A stretch of DNA of 64,000 nt. It comes from Lotus japonicus. Its lineage: Eukaryota > Streptophyta > Magnoliopsida > Fabales > Fabaceae. The position numbers were made by a program, and so were the translations under genes. Positions 34,080-46,064 of the stretch are shown one piece after another. The notes under the pieces were generated by a model, which saw nothing but the letters and a program-made list of their open reading frames with translations, was not told where the DNA came from and ran no database searches. Each line of letters opens with the position of its first letter. Position 1 is the stretch's first letter. The stretch covers positions 49,786,964 through 49,850,963 of the forward strand of contig NC_080044.1 in NCBI RefSeq assembly GCF_012489685.1, in the 5' to 3' direction.

Positions 34080-35320
34080 TGAAGGCATGAAAACCGATAG
34101 AAAGGGGGGTTTGAATAGCGTTTTACAACTAAAAACTCAACCCACTTAAGATTTAAATAAATCTCTTCGAACACCAAAGATAAGAGTGCAGAGATAAGAG
34201 ATAAGGAAAGCACACAAATGATTTTATCCTGGTTCATTTGATAAAACCCTCAAGCTAATCCAGTCCACCCGTTAAGGTGATTTCTTCCTTCTTAGAATGA
34301 AGGCAATCCACTAATCAGAGTTTTGTTACAACTGCACTTGCTACCTGCAAAGTGACTAACAATACACTGACTTAGCTAACACTAAGATTCACTCTCTTAG
34401 TCTTCTCTAGGATCAGATCAACCTTGATCTCCTAAAGGTAAAACAAACAACTGTTTGAAAGTATTGGGTTTACAAATAAGTGCTTCTACAAAAGCTGATA
34501 GTAAACACACTTAGTTCTATTTGAAGAAAGATTGCTAAGAAGATTTGAAATATTTCTTGCGCGTGAGTAAGTTTCTTAGGCGGCATCTTTCAATCTTCAG
34601 CCTCTTTATATACTCCAAGGATTAGGGTTTGAACGTTGCATGGAGATGCTACCGTTGGAGGGCAGATCTGGAATTTCCAAGTTCTGCTATGGCTGAATCA
34701 GTTAGGTAAGGTCGTCAGGAATGGTACAATGCTTTTGTACTTTGGATAGCGACATGACCTTTAACCTTGTTGACTTCTGATCAGAGGATGCTTCATCTTG
34801 GAACTTGTGAAGCTTGATGATCAGAGTCAGAGGGAAGCTTGGATCCTCTGACCTTTGTACCTTCTGCTTCTGGACTCAGAGGAGAAGTACTTGGTCTTCA
34901 GAGCCAGCTTACTCTTGGACTTCAGAATCTTCACTACTCAGCTTCTGATGCTTCAGAGCTTCTTATCCTTCAGAGCGTCTGATCCTTCAGAGCGTCTGAT
35001 CCTTCAGAGCGTCTGATTCTTCAGAGCGTCTGATTCTTCAGAACTTCTAGTGAGCTGAATCCATATCAGAGCTTTGTAATCTTCAGATCTTCTGAAGCTT
35101 GATCTACTGTTCAGATTGAACATAGTACGTGCGAAAGCGTTGCAGAGGTTACTCTTTGAGCATTGTGCTTCTAATTTTTGTGAGATAGGTCCAGAGTCTT
35201 GGCCTGTCATTTGAACACTCAAAAAACAACGTTAGAGTACCATAATTGTTCATACTTAATAGTTAACTTGTAATCATCAAAACATAGAGTTGTACTACTA
35301 GATCAAAACTTGATCTTACA
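34080..35320 (-). repeat. Element D1 3' LTR (1241 bp)
   Basis: In plus reading TGAAGGCATG to GATCTTACA. It contains an 18-bp unit (CTTCAGAGCGTCTGAT plus two bases) repeated about four times at 34970-35040; the 5' LTR has fewer units (near 60583-60612), which explains most of the 51-bp length difference. The minus-strand TATA box lies in TTTATATACTCC near 34605-34620. Confidence 0.9.
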
Positions 35321-35340
35321 ATCTCCCCCTTTTTGATGAT
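35321..35340 (-). other. Element D1 polypurine tract
   Basis: AAAAAGGGGGAGAT in minus reading, directly before the 3' LTR; identical in D3 at 63085. Confidence 0.85.
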
Positions 35341-36050
35341 GACAAAACCAAGTATTTTGATGAACAATTCTTAAACAATAAACTGAATTCACTCAGAGTT
35401 TAGAGAATAGAGAAAACCTTAACCTGAGGTGAATGGTTTATGTTGCTCATTCTGAATCCAAGTCACAGCTTGATTATGAGCTTAGCTCCCCCTGAATCTA
35501 AGACTTAATGAAAATATTAGTAATATCTAGATTCTGAGCTAAATCATAAGAGTTCAGAGTGATAATTTATGACATAGACAAAGTGAGATAAACAAAGCGC
35601 ATAAGTATCAAGAGCAGAGTAAAGGTATCAGAGTCAACTAGGATCACTTCAGAGGAAGTGAAAATGTATTCCTTGTATTTTCCCAGTGACATATCTATGG
35701 TCATAAAGGTGGAACTCTTAAATTCTCCAAAAGAAAAAGAAATCACACTAACACAGCTTACACATCAAAAACTGGGTTATACTCCCCGTTTTTGTCATAA
35801 GCAAAAGCATGGGGTGTGAAAAACTTAGCTTGAAGTACAAGGTACTCCCCCGTAGAGAAGGTCTAAGTTTAAAAAGATGGAGAAATAAAAAAAAATTTAA
35901 TGAAAACGAATTTAATTAATGCATATGCAGAAATTTAAATGAAGAGGTTGAACGTTTACCACCGGCCAAGGAGTTAAGGTAAACTTCTGTTACCAATAAA
36001 TAATCCTCGAGAAACTACTTCAACATTAACTTCTGGAGACTGAACTGAGC
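35341..36050. other. D1 3' internal noncoding region
   Basis: No gene is visible on the element strand. It aligns with 63105-63825 of D3 (for example GCTTAGCTCCCCCTGAATCTAA and GTACAAGGTACTCCCC are present in both), so it is part of the family and contains the upstream region of the antisense ORF. It includes a poly-purine-like AAAAAGGGGGAG echo and repeated TCAGAG words. Confidence 0.7.
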
Positions 36051-36060
36051 TTATAAATAG
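36051..36060 (+). promoter_or_regulatory. TATA box of the antisense ORF in D1
   Basis: TTATAAATAG with TATA 63 bases before the ATG at 36115. In D3 TATATAAAG stands at the same 63-base distance from its ATG, and CCTCGAGAAAC and GCATTAACTT-like words upstream are shared. Confidence 0.7.
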
Positions 36061-36114
36061 CTATTAAACCATATCAGTCTTCACATCTCATATTCTCTTA
36101 AGCTTAAAAATACA

Positions 36115-36504
36115 ATGGCATCCTTCATTGCAAGTATCGAGCAGTTGAGAAGGAAAGCCTTTGATGAAGATCTCTTCATCAACGTACGCCATCCAGAGGA
36201 ACCGAATGTTTATACCCTTACAAACCAGCTGATAGGCATGAGCCTAAGTCCAGAAATGGACAACATCCTTAGGAGCTTCCTCAGATTTGTGGAGGAAATG
36301 CAAGTCTGCTTTCAGAAGGAGCTGGAGCTGTATGAGGAAATCAGAGCAATAGAGGCGGCTTTGGAGACAGTGGTGGCGGGTCCTCAGAGGCAGGAGCTGC
36401 GCCAGAGCTTAGTCCTCTTAGAGTATAGACAGCATCGTCTGGAGCTTGAGAAAGTAACGATGCGTAGGCAGTGTAGAGAAATGAGGAAAAATCCTCCCTT
36501 TTAA
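36115..36504 (+). CDS. Antisense ORF of the D family, 129 aa, unknown function
   Basis: Intact frame on the strand opposite to element D1, between its extra ORF and polypurine tract. The protein starts MASFIASIEQLRRKAFDEDL, is charged, Leu/Glu/Arg-rich and predicted mostly helical; residues about 60-125 (ELELYEEIRAIEAALETV and LLEYRQHRLELEKVTMRR) look like coiled coil. No signal peptide or membrane segment. D3 carries a homologue at 63890 with conserved LRRKAF/LRKKAF, EDLF and RHPE, showing selection or recent shared origin. A possible poly(A) signal AATAAA follows at 36534. I do not recognise the family. Antisense ORFs before the 3' LTR are known in Tat-lineage Ty3 elements; this one is in a Ty1/copia element. 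Confidence 0.7.
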   Translation: MASFIASIEQLRRKAFDEDLFINVRHPEEPNVYTLTNQLIGMSLSPEMDNILRSFLRFVEEMQVCFQKELELYEEIRAIEAALETVVAGPQRQELRQSLVLLEYRQHRLELEKVTMRRQCREMRKNPPF

Positions 36505-37079
36505 TGTAGCAATGCTTGTATGCAATTTCTTATTAATAAAAAAGAGTTTGGTTGGTGGTTAATGAGTATGCATGAAATAAATTTTATGATAAACAAGTAT
36601 TATGCAACACATAATGAATATGATAATAGTATAACACGAGAAAAGATAAAGAAACAAGGTTCAAAACAAATAGACGTGAAAAAGAAAAACATAATACAGG
36701 AAAATAAAACAACTCCTGTCGCATGCCCCAAAGAGTTGGCTTTCTGAACCTGGGCAACCCCCAGAATGCTGCGTCCTTGTGACTCCAATTGAAGAGGGCA
36801 AAATTGTCCTCCACCAACTTCTCCAGGCGCCTTTCCTAACTAACTGTGAGCCTGGGCTCAATCGCCAGTACTCCCCTACTAAATTTGTACATTTCCAAGT
36901 CCGCAATTACGTTTTCCCAACGCTCCTTCGCCTGACATCAGTGAATTGCCCATCTTTCCATGTCCTACCATATGGCATTTTCTGATTCCAGTCACTTCTC
37001 AGCCCCTCCCCCCATACCTTTCACTAATCCATCGTCCCTGTCTTCTCGCGCCTCTATGACCCTAGCCCTGTATGCCCTG
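36505..37079 (-). pseudogene. Unassigned D1 internal segment with broken minus-strand coding traces
   Basis: The first 220 bp are AT-rich and may be the 3' untranslated part of the antisense ORF. From about 36730 to 36960 the minus strand reads in two overlapping frames with protein-like composition (VEDNFALFNWSHKDAAFWGL), broken by stops. It may be the decayed end of the extra ORF at 46193-48249. Its last five bases CCCTG are the target of element B. Confidence 0.4.
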
Positions 37080-39807
37080 TGTAACGCCCCGATTTCTCGA
37101 GTGTTACACAGTAACTAATTAACCAATTTTCGTAAAGAGTTTTCGTCGATTCACTTATTAATCTTGAATTAATGATAAAAGTTCAATTTTACAAAATTCT
37201 CGAAACTTAACCATTTCAAACTTGCGGAAATAATCATCAACGTAAACCTCAAACTTTATTAATCATTGAAAAGAGTATGAAATAAATATCCAGAAGAAAA
37301 CTTCAAAGTAAATTACATCAAGTTAAACTATCTCAACTAAAATAAAGTAATGGATCAATACATCCAAAACTCGGTACTCTCAACCCAAAAGAAAAATGGA
37401 TGTCTCACAACCCAACCATATCCTTGGCCCCTTCCTCTTTATCTTCTTCCTCTTCATCAGAAGTGTAGTCGTCATCCGGTAGTGGCTCGTCACGTAGCAT
37501 CAACTCCCAAGAATGAGTCGTCGCCATTATCTTCACGACCATCTACCCCCCCCCCAAATAAACACATAGCAAACAAGCAGGGTTAGGTCCAACAAAAAGA
37601 ATGATAATGACAAAATCAACAACAACATAATATAAGTACATTATATGTCTTTTATGGGAAAGAGTCAGTTACTAACGGAATCTCACATCACACAACCCAC
37701 CAAAACTCCTTGGCCAATCACATACATCCGCAGATGTACAATACGTGAAGCTGCAATACTTCACAAAAATCTCACGGTGACCGCAATCAACCAAATCACG
37801 AGGATCCACTGATCCACAAATCTCCCTCGCGTGCAAGTCCATCGTTCTCATGGACCATAGTCTACCTGACCTATGTCCAAATTATTCACATTTACTTGCA
37901 AGCGAGTTTATTACACTTTTCTCTTTGTTAAGTCTCTAAAGTCAATCCTAGAGTCTTATCATACTCTTTATACAACAACCTTCACAACACAACATTCATG
38001 GGTTACAAGGGAATTACGGCTAGGTGAGCGACCCTTGAACCATTAACTGAGAAAATAAATATAATCCACGTAAAGGAACGCAAGAACATTCACTCATGCA
38101 TAATATATCATCGCAACTTCAACATATTGACAGCAGAAACAACTTTCACAAAAATAGAGCCACAGAATGCATCTTTCAACCAAAAATCACGTATGATACC
38201 TTTCTAGAAAGCTATTTTAAATATCTACAACTCTCTAGTTACACACTTGTTCATTTGAGTCCCAGAATCAGGTGATATTAGGACTTAAAGCTAACTGTCC
38301 GGAACAGGAAAAACAGCAGGTGTGACAGTTACTAAACACGACCCCCAGATCACATTACTAAACCAAAAATTATGATTTTTATATGTCTGGAAAGATATTT
38401 CGAAAATCTACAACTTTCATTTTAATCGCTTTTTCATTTGATGAACATAAACAGGTAAAAAGGGGCTCTGAAGTCCGCTGTCCAGTACAGGAAACTGGCA
38501 GCGAAACTCCCATGGCTCTATGGTTTTCAAAAATAATTTTCCTTCCTTCCCCTTTGATCATGGCAATCTTGGTACAGCCCCAACAACCCAAATATCCACT
38601 CAAAATTTCAGAACCAAACATTTAGCAAGGATTATGTTATAACAAGTGCAAAATAGCACAAAACTTAACAAATACCATGGCAACTCGCATAAAATCATAG
38701 ATTCAGATCATAAACAACGTTTGAGGATCATATTCATGGCTTTTCAAGAGAAAAATTCCAGCAAGCAAGCATGTACAGGAAATCATGCAAAAACAGTCCA
38801 AAACTCAAGTTGTTTCTCATGGCAATTCATGGCATATTCCCTAAAGAACCTACCCATTCCTAGAACCAGCCCTTACCTTGGGTTTTGAATGAATTTAGAT
38901 GAAAAGAAGTAGGATTTTGATGGAGAGAAGTGAAGAATAGAAAGAGCTTCCTCTGCTGTCCAAAATTCTCCTTCCTCCACGTGCTTCCTCTCCTTCACGC
39001 GTTTCCTCTCCTTCCTTGCGGTTTTTCTCTCTTTCTCGTGTCTCCTCCTCCTCCTTGGTGGGCGGTGGTTGCTGGTGGTGCAAGGGTGACGAGTGGAGGC
39101 CTCTTAGGAGCAAGGGGAAGGGTGCTGGTTTGCTTGTTTGGTTGGTGTTTACGTGAAATATTTTCTGGTGCTGTTTTGCATGTAAGAAAATAAGGATTTC
39201 ACTCTAATCCTTACCCATGGGTGGCGGCCAGGGCTTGTGTGGACTAGGGTTCTGGTTTCAGATCTGATACAGCCCAAGAACAGAGTATTAATGGCTCATT
39301 AAAGCTCATAATTTAGAGGAAAAACCAGCTGCAGCCCCCTTCCTTTTCCATGGGCAGCCGGCGGCTCACCAAGCCTTAGGGTTTTCAAAACCCTTGCTTC
39401 TTTCCTTGGATCAGCCTTCCTTGGCCCATAATGCTCCATTCAGCCTAAGAACCTTCTGATTATGAGTTTAATCCACCACTTAGCCCAAGTTAAAAAGGTT
39501 TAAGCCCAAAACACAACCCAACTTTTAATAAAATTTCGTAGGTACTGTACAGCCAGACCTTTGCTCATTAAAACAGGGATATCTGGAGCTACAGATATCG
39601 GATTTACACGAAACCACATCAAGAATTTTCTTAACTTAAAGGGCTACAACTCTCATGAAGGAAGTTTTCCCGAATGAAGTCGTTAAGACCCTCTAGAAAT
39701 TAACACAAGTTGACAGTCCTAATCTGCCAGTCATCAAACATTAGCTAAAACTTCAATTTTATTCAAACTTCCATAAAATTGTTCCAAATTGAACTTAGGG
39801 CCTTACA
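37080..39807 (-). repeat. Element B 3' LTR (2728 bp)
   Basis: Starts TGTAACGCCCCGATTTCTCG, ends TTAGGGCCTTACA. Nearly identical to 43335-46064; small differences include a short C-run near 37546. No gene is supported inside. Confidence 0.92.
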
Positions 39808-39821
39808 ATACCACCCCCCTT
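39808..39821 (-). other. Element B polypurine tract
   Basis: AAGGGGGGTGGTAT in minus reading, adjoining the 3' LTR. Confidence 0.8.
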
Positions 39822-39843
39822 AAAATAGTTTCGCCCTCGAAAC

Positions 39844-41483
39844 TTAAGGGTTTACAAATAAATCGGGATGTGACTCCCGCATCTTATCCTCTAACTCCCA
39901 GGTCGCATCACCGGTTTCTTGGTTCCACACGACCTTCACTAAAGGTACCCCCTTGTTTCTTAAGCGCTTTATGCTTGGGTCGACGATCTTGATGGGTGGC
40001 ACCTCCATTGTCAGATCATCTCTCAGCTGTATATCGTCTGGCGTAATCACATGCGAATCATCTGCCATGTACTTCCGCAACTGCGACACATGAAGAACGT
40101 CATGGATGTTGGATAGTAACGGTGGTAGGGCGATCCTGTACGCCACCGGTCTAACTCGCTCCGTGATCTGGTACGGCCCAATAAACTTCGGAGTAAGCTT
40201 CTTGGACTTGATTGTCCTACCGACTCCTGTCATCGGGATAACCCGCAAGAAGACATGGTCTCCGGCCTGAAATTCCAACTCCTTTCGTCGGTTGTCGGCG
40301 TAACTCTTTTGGCGACTCTGCGCGGTTCTCATCTTTTCCTGAATTCTCCTGACTTCCTCGGTGGTCTGTTGCACCAATCCCGGGCCAATCACCAAATTTT
40401 CTCCATCTTGATGCCAGCATAAGGGCGTACGACACCTCCGACCGTACAAAGCTTCGTAAGGTGCCATGCCGATGCTCGCATGGAAACTATTGTTGTAAGT
40501 GAATTCGATCAATGGCAGCATCTCATCCCAACTGCCCTTGTGATCCAACACACAGGCCCGTAGCAAATCTTCCAGCGACTGGATTGTCCTCTTTGTCTGC
40601 CCATCGGTTTGCGGATGATAGGCAGAGCTCAATCTCAACTTAGTTCCGAGGGCCTGCTGCAAGGCTCCCCAAAAGTGAGAGGTAAACCTCGGATCTCTGT
40701 CTGACACGATGCTGGTCGGCACACCATGCAGACGCACAATCTCAGCCACATAAATCTCCGCCAATTTCTCCACCTTGTACTTCAGGTTGATCGGGATAAA
40801 ATGAGCGGTCTTTGTCAAACGATCAACAACAACCCAAATTGCATCGAATTTTCTCCGAGTTAAAGGTAAAGTCGTCACGAAGTCCATAGAAAGACTGTCC
40901 CACTTCCACTCTGGACATCTAGTGGTTGCAGCTTCCCTGCGGGCTTCTGATGCTCTACCTTCGCTTTCTGACATGTCAAGCAAGTAGAAACATACTCAGC
41001 AACCTGCTTCTTCATCCCAGGCCACCAGAAGTGAAGTTTCAAGTCCTGATACATCTTGTTCATTCCGGGATGGATACTCAACCTACTCTTGTGCCCTTCA
41101 TCCAGGATCAATCTTCTCATTTCTGCATCGTTAGGCACACATATCCGTCCCTTGCATCGCAAAATATTGTCATTTCCAATAGAGAACTCTGGTGCCTTTC
41201 CCTGAGTCACACGGTTTCGCCACTCAGCTATCCCTTCATCAGTCTCTTGTCTAGACTTGATCTCTTCCAAGAGTCCACTTGACACCGTCACCATTCCGAA
41301 ACTCAGTTTTCCTGGTGCGAGCTTAACGTCCAAGCTCAGATCTCGGAAAGCCTCCAACAGTTCTAACTCCTTGACCATCATTGAGGACACATGTATAGCC
41401 TTCCGGCTGAGAGCGTCGGCTACGACATTGCTTTTCCCCGGATGGTACTGTAGAGTGAACTCATAGTCCTGCAGGAATTCCAT
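39844..41483 (-). pseudogene. Element B integrase and chromodomain, frameshifted
   Basis: Integrase would insert the cDNA. In order from 41483: end of RNase H linker (FTLQYHPGKSNVVADALS), HHCC zinc domain (GHKSRLSIHPG and CLTCQKAK), then a one-base loss near 40920 after LQPLDV. In the next frame follow the catalytic core with WDSLSMDFV and SDRDPRF, then [11 protein letters not shown], where the catalytic Glu expected in QTER is Lys. C-terminal domain ([12 protein letters not shown]) and chromodomain ([20 protein letters not shown]) complete it, stop at 39844. The chromodomain supports chromovirus identity and would direct insertion into heterochromatin. Frame loss and Glu to Lys make it inactive. 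Confidence 0.9.
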
Positions 41484-42170
41484 CCACCTCCGCTACCTCA
41501 TGTTCAGATCCTTCTGATCAAATAAGTACTTTAAGCTCTTATGATCGCTGTAGATCGTGAACGTACTACCATAGAGGTAGTGTCTCCAAATCTTGAGAGC
41601 ATAAACTATGGCAGCCAACTCCAAGTCATGTGTGGGGTAGTTCTTCTCATGAGTCTTCAACTGCCTTGAAGCATAGGCAATTGCTTTCTTATCTTGCATC
41701 ATTACACACCCCAAACCATTGTGCGACGCATCACGATACACGTCATAAGGTTCTCCTTCCTTAGGTAAAGCTAGTATGGGTGCGGTGGTCAGCCGCTTCT
41801 TCAACTTCTGGAAACTAGTCTCACACTTCTCCGTCCACGCAAACGGTTGATTCTTCTTTGTCAACGGGGTCAACGGCGAAGTCAACTTTGCGTAATCTTT
41901 GACGAATCGTCTATAGTAGCCAGCAAGCCCAAGAAAGCTTCTGATGTCGCTTGCTGTCTTTGGTTGCTCCCATGACAGAATCGTCTCGATCTTGCTAGGA
42001 TCCACTGCCACACCCTGATTTGATATGACATGCTCAGAAAATTTCACCTCATCCATCCAAAACTCACACTTTGAGCCGTTCGCATACAGCTGTTTCCCTC
42101 GCAACACGCCCAACACCTGGCGCAGATGCTCCTCATGTTCCTCTCTACTCTTCGAGTAGATTAGGATGTC
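41484..42170 (-). pseudogene. Element B reverse transcriptase end and RNase H
   Basis: From the 8-base loss (42170/42171) the RT continues with [34 protein letters not shown] and the thumb, then RNase H with its Asp in [11 protein letters not shown], Glu in [10 protein letters not shown] and Asp in [15 protein letters not shown] (Gln in the family) stops the frame at NMR*RRW, 41493-41495. RNase H active residues are kept. Confidence 0.9.
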
Positions 42171-43185
42171 ATACCACGAACTTGTCCAGGAATGGTCTGA
42201 ACACTCTATTCATGTAGTCCATGAACATTGCAGGTGCATTAGTAACTCCAAACGGCATCACAAGATATTCGTAATGCCCGTATCGAGTCCTGAATACGGT
42301 TTTCTGAATGTCAGATTCCTTAACTCGGACCTGATGGTATCCTGACTTAAGATCTATCTTCGAGAAAATCACCGCTCCTCTAAGTTGATCCATTAAGTCG
42401 TCTATCTGAGGCATCGGATAACGGTTCTTCACTGTCACCTTATTCAGCTGCCGGTAATCCACACACAATCTGGACTTCCCATCCTTCTTCTTTACCAATA
42501 GCACAGGTGCACCCCATGGCGATACGCTAGGTCGAATGAATCCCTTTGAGGATAGATCATCCAACTGCTTTGCCAATTCTGCCAACTCCGCTGGGGCCAT
42601 ACGATAAGGTGCCATTGATATTGGTCCAGTACCGGGCACAATGTCAATAGAGAACTCCGTCTCTCTGACTGGTGGTAAGCCGGGTACATCTTCTGGGAAC
42701 ACATCGACATACTCCTGTACCACCAAGATATTGCGCACATCACCATCATGTTTCGCTTCGGCAACAATAGAGTTCACATACGCCGGTGAACCCTTTCCCA
42801 AGTTGTACGAGTTTAAGTAATCCGTAACGCCGGGATCTGGGAATACTACCGCCTTGTTAGCACAATCTAAGAGCACGTGATATTGCGCTAACCAATCCTT
42901 TCCCAAGATCACATCCAGCTCTTTGAGCCCTAAACCGACGAGGTTCGCAAAGAACTTCCGATCCTCATAAACCAACGGACATTGTAAGCATGCCGTGCGT
43001 GTAACTAATCGATCGGCGGCAGGGGTCGACACCACCAAATCGAATGGTAAATCAGCAGTTAGCAATCCTAACTTTTTCACACACTCCTCAGCAATGAATG
43101 AGTGTGTAGCACCAGAATCAAATAACACCATTAAAGACTCAAGTATCACGGCAACGATACTAATTTCAGACAATCTCACAGTCAA
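42171..43185 (-). pseudogene. Element B protease and reverse transcriptase start
   Basis: Starts [20 protein letters not shown], the retroviral-type protease with [11 protein letters not shown] at residues 21-31, a linker ([15 protein letters not shown]), then RT fingers and palm: [67 protein letters not shown]. It ends at FVV* because 8 bases are missing exactly at the FIDD catalytic motif. No gag precedes it; the ATG lies 134 bases from the primer site. Confidence 0.92.
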
Positions 43186-43319
43186 GCAAACATCTTAGCA
43201 CACAAGTCTACCCAATCTCACCGCGAAGCTTTGAAAACATCTTTATCAAAAACAAAAACATCAACAAGTTCGGAAACTCGTAAGCCCAAAACCCTTAGTG
43301 CTCTGGTTTCTCAACCGGA

Positions 43320-43331
43320 GCTCTGATACCA
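43320..43331 (-). other. Element B primer-binding site
   Basis: TGGTATCAGAGC in minus reading, initiator tRNA-Met type, three bases from the LTR. Confidence 0.92.
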
Positions 43332-43334
43332 CAA

Positions 43335-46064
43335 AGTAACGCCCCGATTTCTCGAGTGTTACACAGTAACTAATTAACTAATTTTCGTAAAGAGTTTTCG
43401 TCGATTCACTTATTAATCTTGAATTAATGATAAAAGTTCAATTTTACAAAATTCTCGAAACTTAACCATTTCAAACTTGCGGAAATAATCATCAACGTAA
43501 ACCTCAAACTTTATTAATCATTGAAAAGAGTATGAAATAAATATCCAGAAGAAAACTTCAAAGTAAATTACATCAAGTTAAACTATCTCAACTAAAATAA
43601 CGTAATGGTTCAATACTTCCAAAACTCGGTACTCTCAACCCAAAAGAAAAATGGATGTCTCACAACCCAACCATATCCTTGGCCCCTTCCTCTTTATCTT
43701 CTTCCTCTTCATCAGAAGTGTAGTCGTCATCCGGTAGTAGCTCGTCACGTAGCATCAACTCCTAAGAATGAGTCGTCGCCATTATCTTCACGACCATCTA
43801 CCCCCCCCCCCCAAATAAACACATAGCAAACAAGCAGGGTCAGGTCCAACAAAAAGAATGATAATGACAAAATCAACAACAACATAATATAAGTACATTA
43901 TATGTCTTTTATGGGAAAGAGTCAGTTACTAACGGAATCTCACATCACACAACCCACCAAAACTCCTTGGCCAATCACATACATCCGCAGATGTACAACA
44001 CGTGAAGCTGCAATACTTCACAAAAATCTCACGGTGACCGCAGTCAACCAAATCACGAGGATCCACTGATCCACAAATCTCCCTCGCGTGCAAGTCCATC
44101 GTTCTCATGGACCATAGTCTACCTGACCTATGTCCAAATTATTCACATTTACTTGCAAGCGAGTTTATTACACTTTTCTCTTTGTTAAGTCTCTAAAGTC
44201 AATCCTAGAGTCTTATCATACTCTTTATACAACAACCTTCACAACACAACATTCACGGGTTACAAGGGAATTACGGCTAGGTGAGCGACCCTTGAACCAT
44301 TAACTGAGAAAATAAATATAATCCACGTAAAGGAACGCAAGAACATTCACTCATGCATAATATATCATCGCAACTTCAACATATTGACAGAAGAAACAAC
44401 TTTCACAAAAATAGAGCCACAGAATGCATCTTTCAACCAAAAATCACGTATGATACCTTTCTAGAAAGCTATTTTAAATATCTACAACTCTCTAGTTACA
44501 CACTTGTTCATTTGAGTCCCAGAATTAGGTGATATTAGGACTTAAAGCTAACTGTCCGGAACAGGAAAAACAGCAGGTGTGACAGTTACTAAACACGACC
44601 CCCAGATCACATTACTAAACCAAAAATTATGATTTTTATATGTCTGGAAAGATATTTCGAAAATCTACAACTTTCATTTTAATCGCTTTTTCATTTGATG
44701 AACATAAACAGGTAAAAAGGGGCTCTGAAGTCCGCTGTCCAGTACAGGAAACTGGCAGCGAAACTCCCATGGCTCTATGGTTTTCAAAAATAATTTTCCT
44801 TCCTTCCCCTTTGATCATGGCAATCTTGGTACAGCCCCAACAACCCAAATATCCACTCAAAATTTCAGAACCAAACATTTAGCAAGTATCATGTTATAAC
44901 AAGTGCAAAATAGCACAAAACTTAACAAATACCATGGCAACTCGCATAAAATCATAGATTCAGATCATAAACAACGTTTGAGGATCATATTCATGGCTTT
45001 TCAAGAGAAAAATTCCAGCAAGCAAGCATGTACAGGAAATCATGCAAAAACAGTCCAAAACTCAAGTTGTTTCTCATGGCAATTCATGGCATATTCCCTA
45101 AAGAACCTACCCATTCCTAGAACCAGCCCTTACCTTGGGTTTTGAATGAATTTAGATGAAAAGAAGTAGGATTTTGATGGAGAGAAGTGAAGAATAGAAA
45201 GAGCTTCCTCTGCTGTCCAAAATTCTCCTTCCTCCACGTGCTTCCTCTCCTTCACGCGTTTCCTCTCCTTCCTTGCGGTTTTTCTCTCTTTCTCGTGTCT
45301 CCTCCTCCTCCTTGGTGGGCGGTGGTTGCTGGTGGTGCAAGGGTGACGAGTGGAGGCCTCTTAGGAGCAAGGGGAAGGGTGCTGGTTTGCTTGTTTGGTT
45401 GGTGTTTACGTGAAATATTTTCTGGTGCTGTTTTGCATGTAAGAAATTAAGGATTTCACTCTAATCCTTACCCATGGGTGGCGGCCAGGGCTTGTGTGGG
45501 CTAGGGTTCTGGTTTCAGATCTGATACAGCCCAAGAACAGAGTATTAATGGCTCATTAAAGCTCATAATTCAGAGGAAAAACCAGCTGCAGCCCCCTTCC
45601 TTTTCCATGGGCAGCCGGCGGCTCACCAAGCCTTAGGGTTTTCAAAACCCTTGCTTCTTTCCTTGGATCAGCCTTCCTTGGCCCATAATGCTCCATTCAG
45701 CCTAAGAACCTTCTGATTATGAGTTTAATCCACCACTTAGCCCAAGTTAAAAAGGTTTAAGCCCAAAACACAACCCAACTTTTAATAAAATTTCGTAGGT
45801 ACTGTACAGCCAGACCTTTGCTCATTAAAACAGGGATATCTGGAGCTACAGATATCGGATTTACACGAAACCACATCGAGAATTTTCTTAACTTAAAGGG
45901 CTACAACTCTCATGAAGGAAGTTTTCCCGAATGAAGTCGGTAAGACCCTCTAAAAATTCACACAAGTTGACAGTCCTAATCTGCCAGTCATCAAACATTA
46001 GCTAAAACTTCAATTTTATTCAAACTTCCATAAAATTGTTCCAAATTGAACTTAGGGCCTTACA
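43335..46064 (-). repeat. Element B 5' LTR (2730 bp)
   Basis: Partner of 37080-39807. Its inner end reads AGTAACG in place of TGTAACG, so the terminal CA is lost on the primer-site side (TTACT in element reading); the outer end is normal and flanked by the TSD. Confidence 0.92.

Larger units (their letters stand above)
37080..46064 (-). mobile_element. Element B: Ty3/gypsy chromovirus-like, pol only
   Basis: Minus-strand element, TGTAACGCCCC...GGGCCTTACA, with TSD CCCTG (37075-37079 and 46065-46069). LTRs 37080-39807 and 43335-46064; primer site 43320-43331; only 134 bp separate it from the first protease codon, so gag is absent. Protease, RT, RNase H, integrase and chromodomain are present in the right order but broken by an 8-base loss in RT, a nonsense codon and a 1-base loss. 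LTRs differ at few sites, so the insertion is recent. The solo LTR at 8159-21542 is the same family. Confidence 0.93.

Noticed and set aside
38379..38625. Pairs of 80-codon frames on both strands (also 44636-44882 and 9144-9390)
   Set aside because: LTR sequence present three times; noncoding parts of family B LTRs, no start context or domain.
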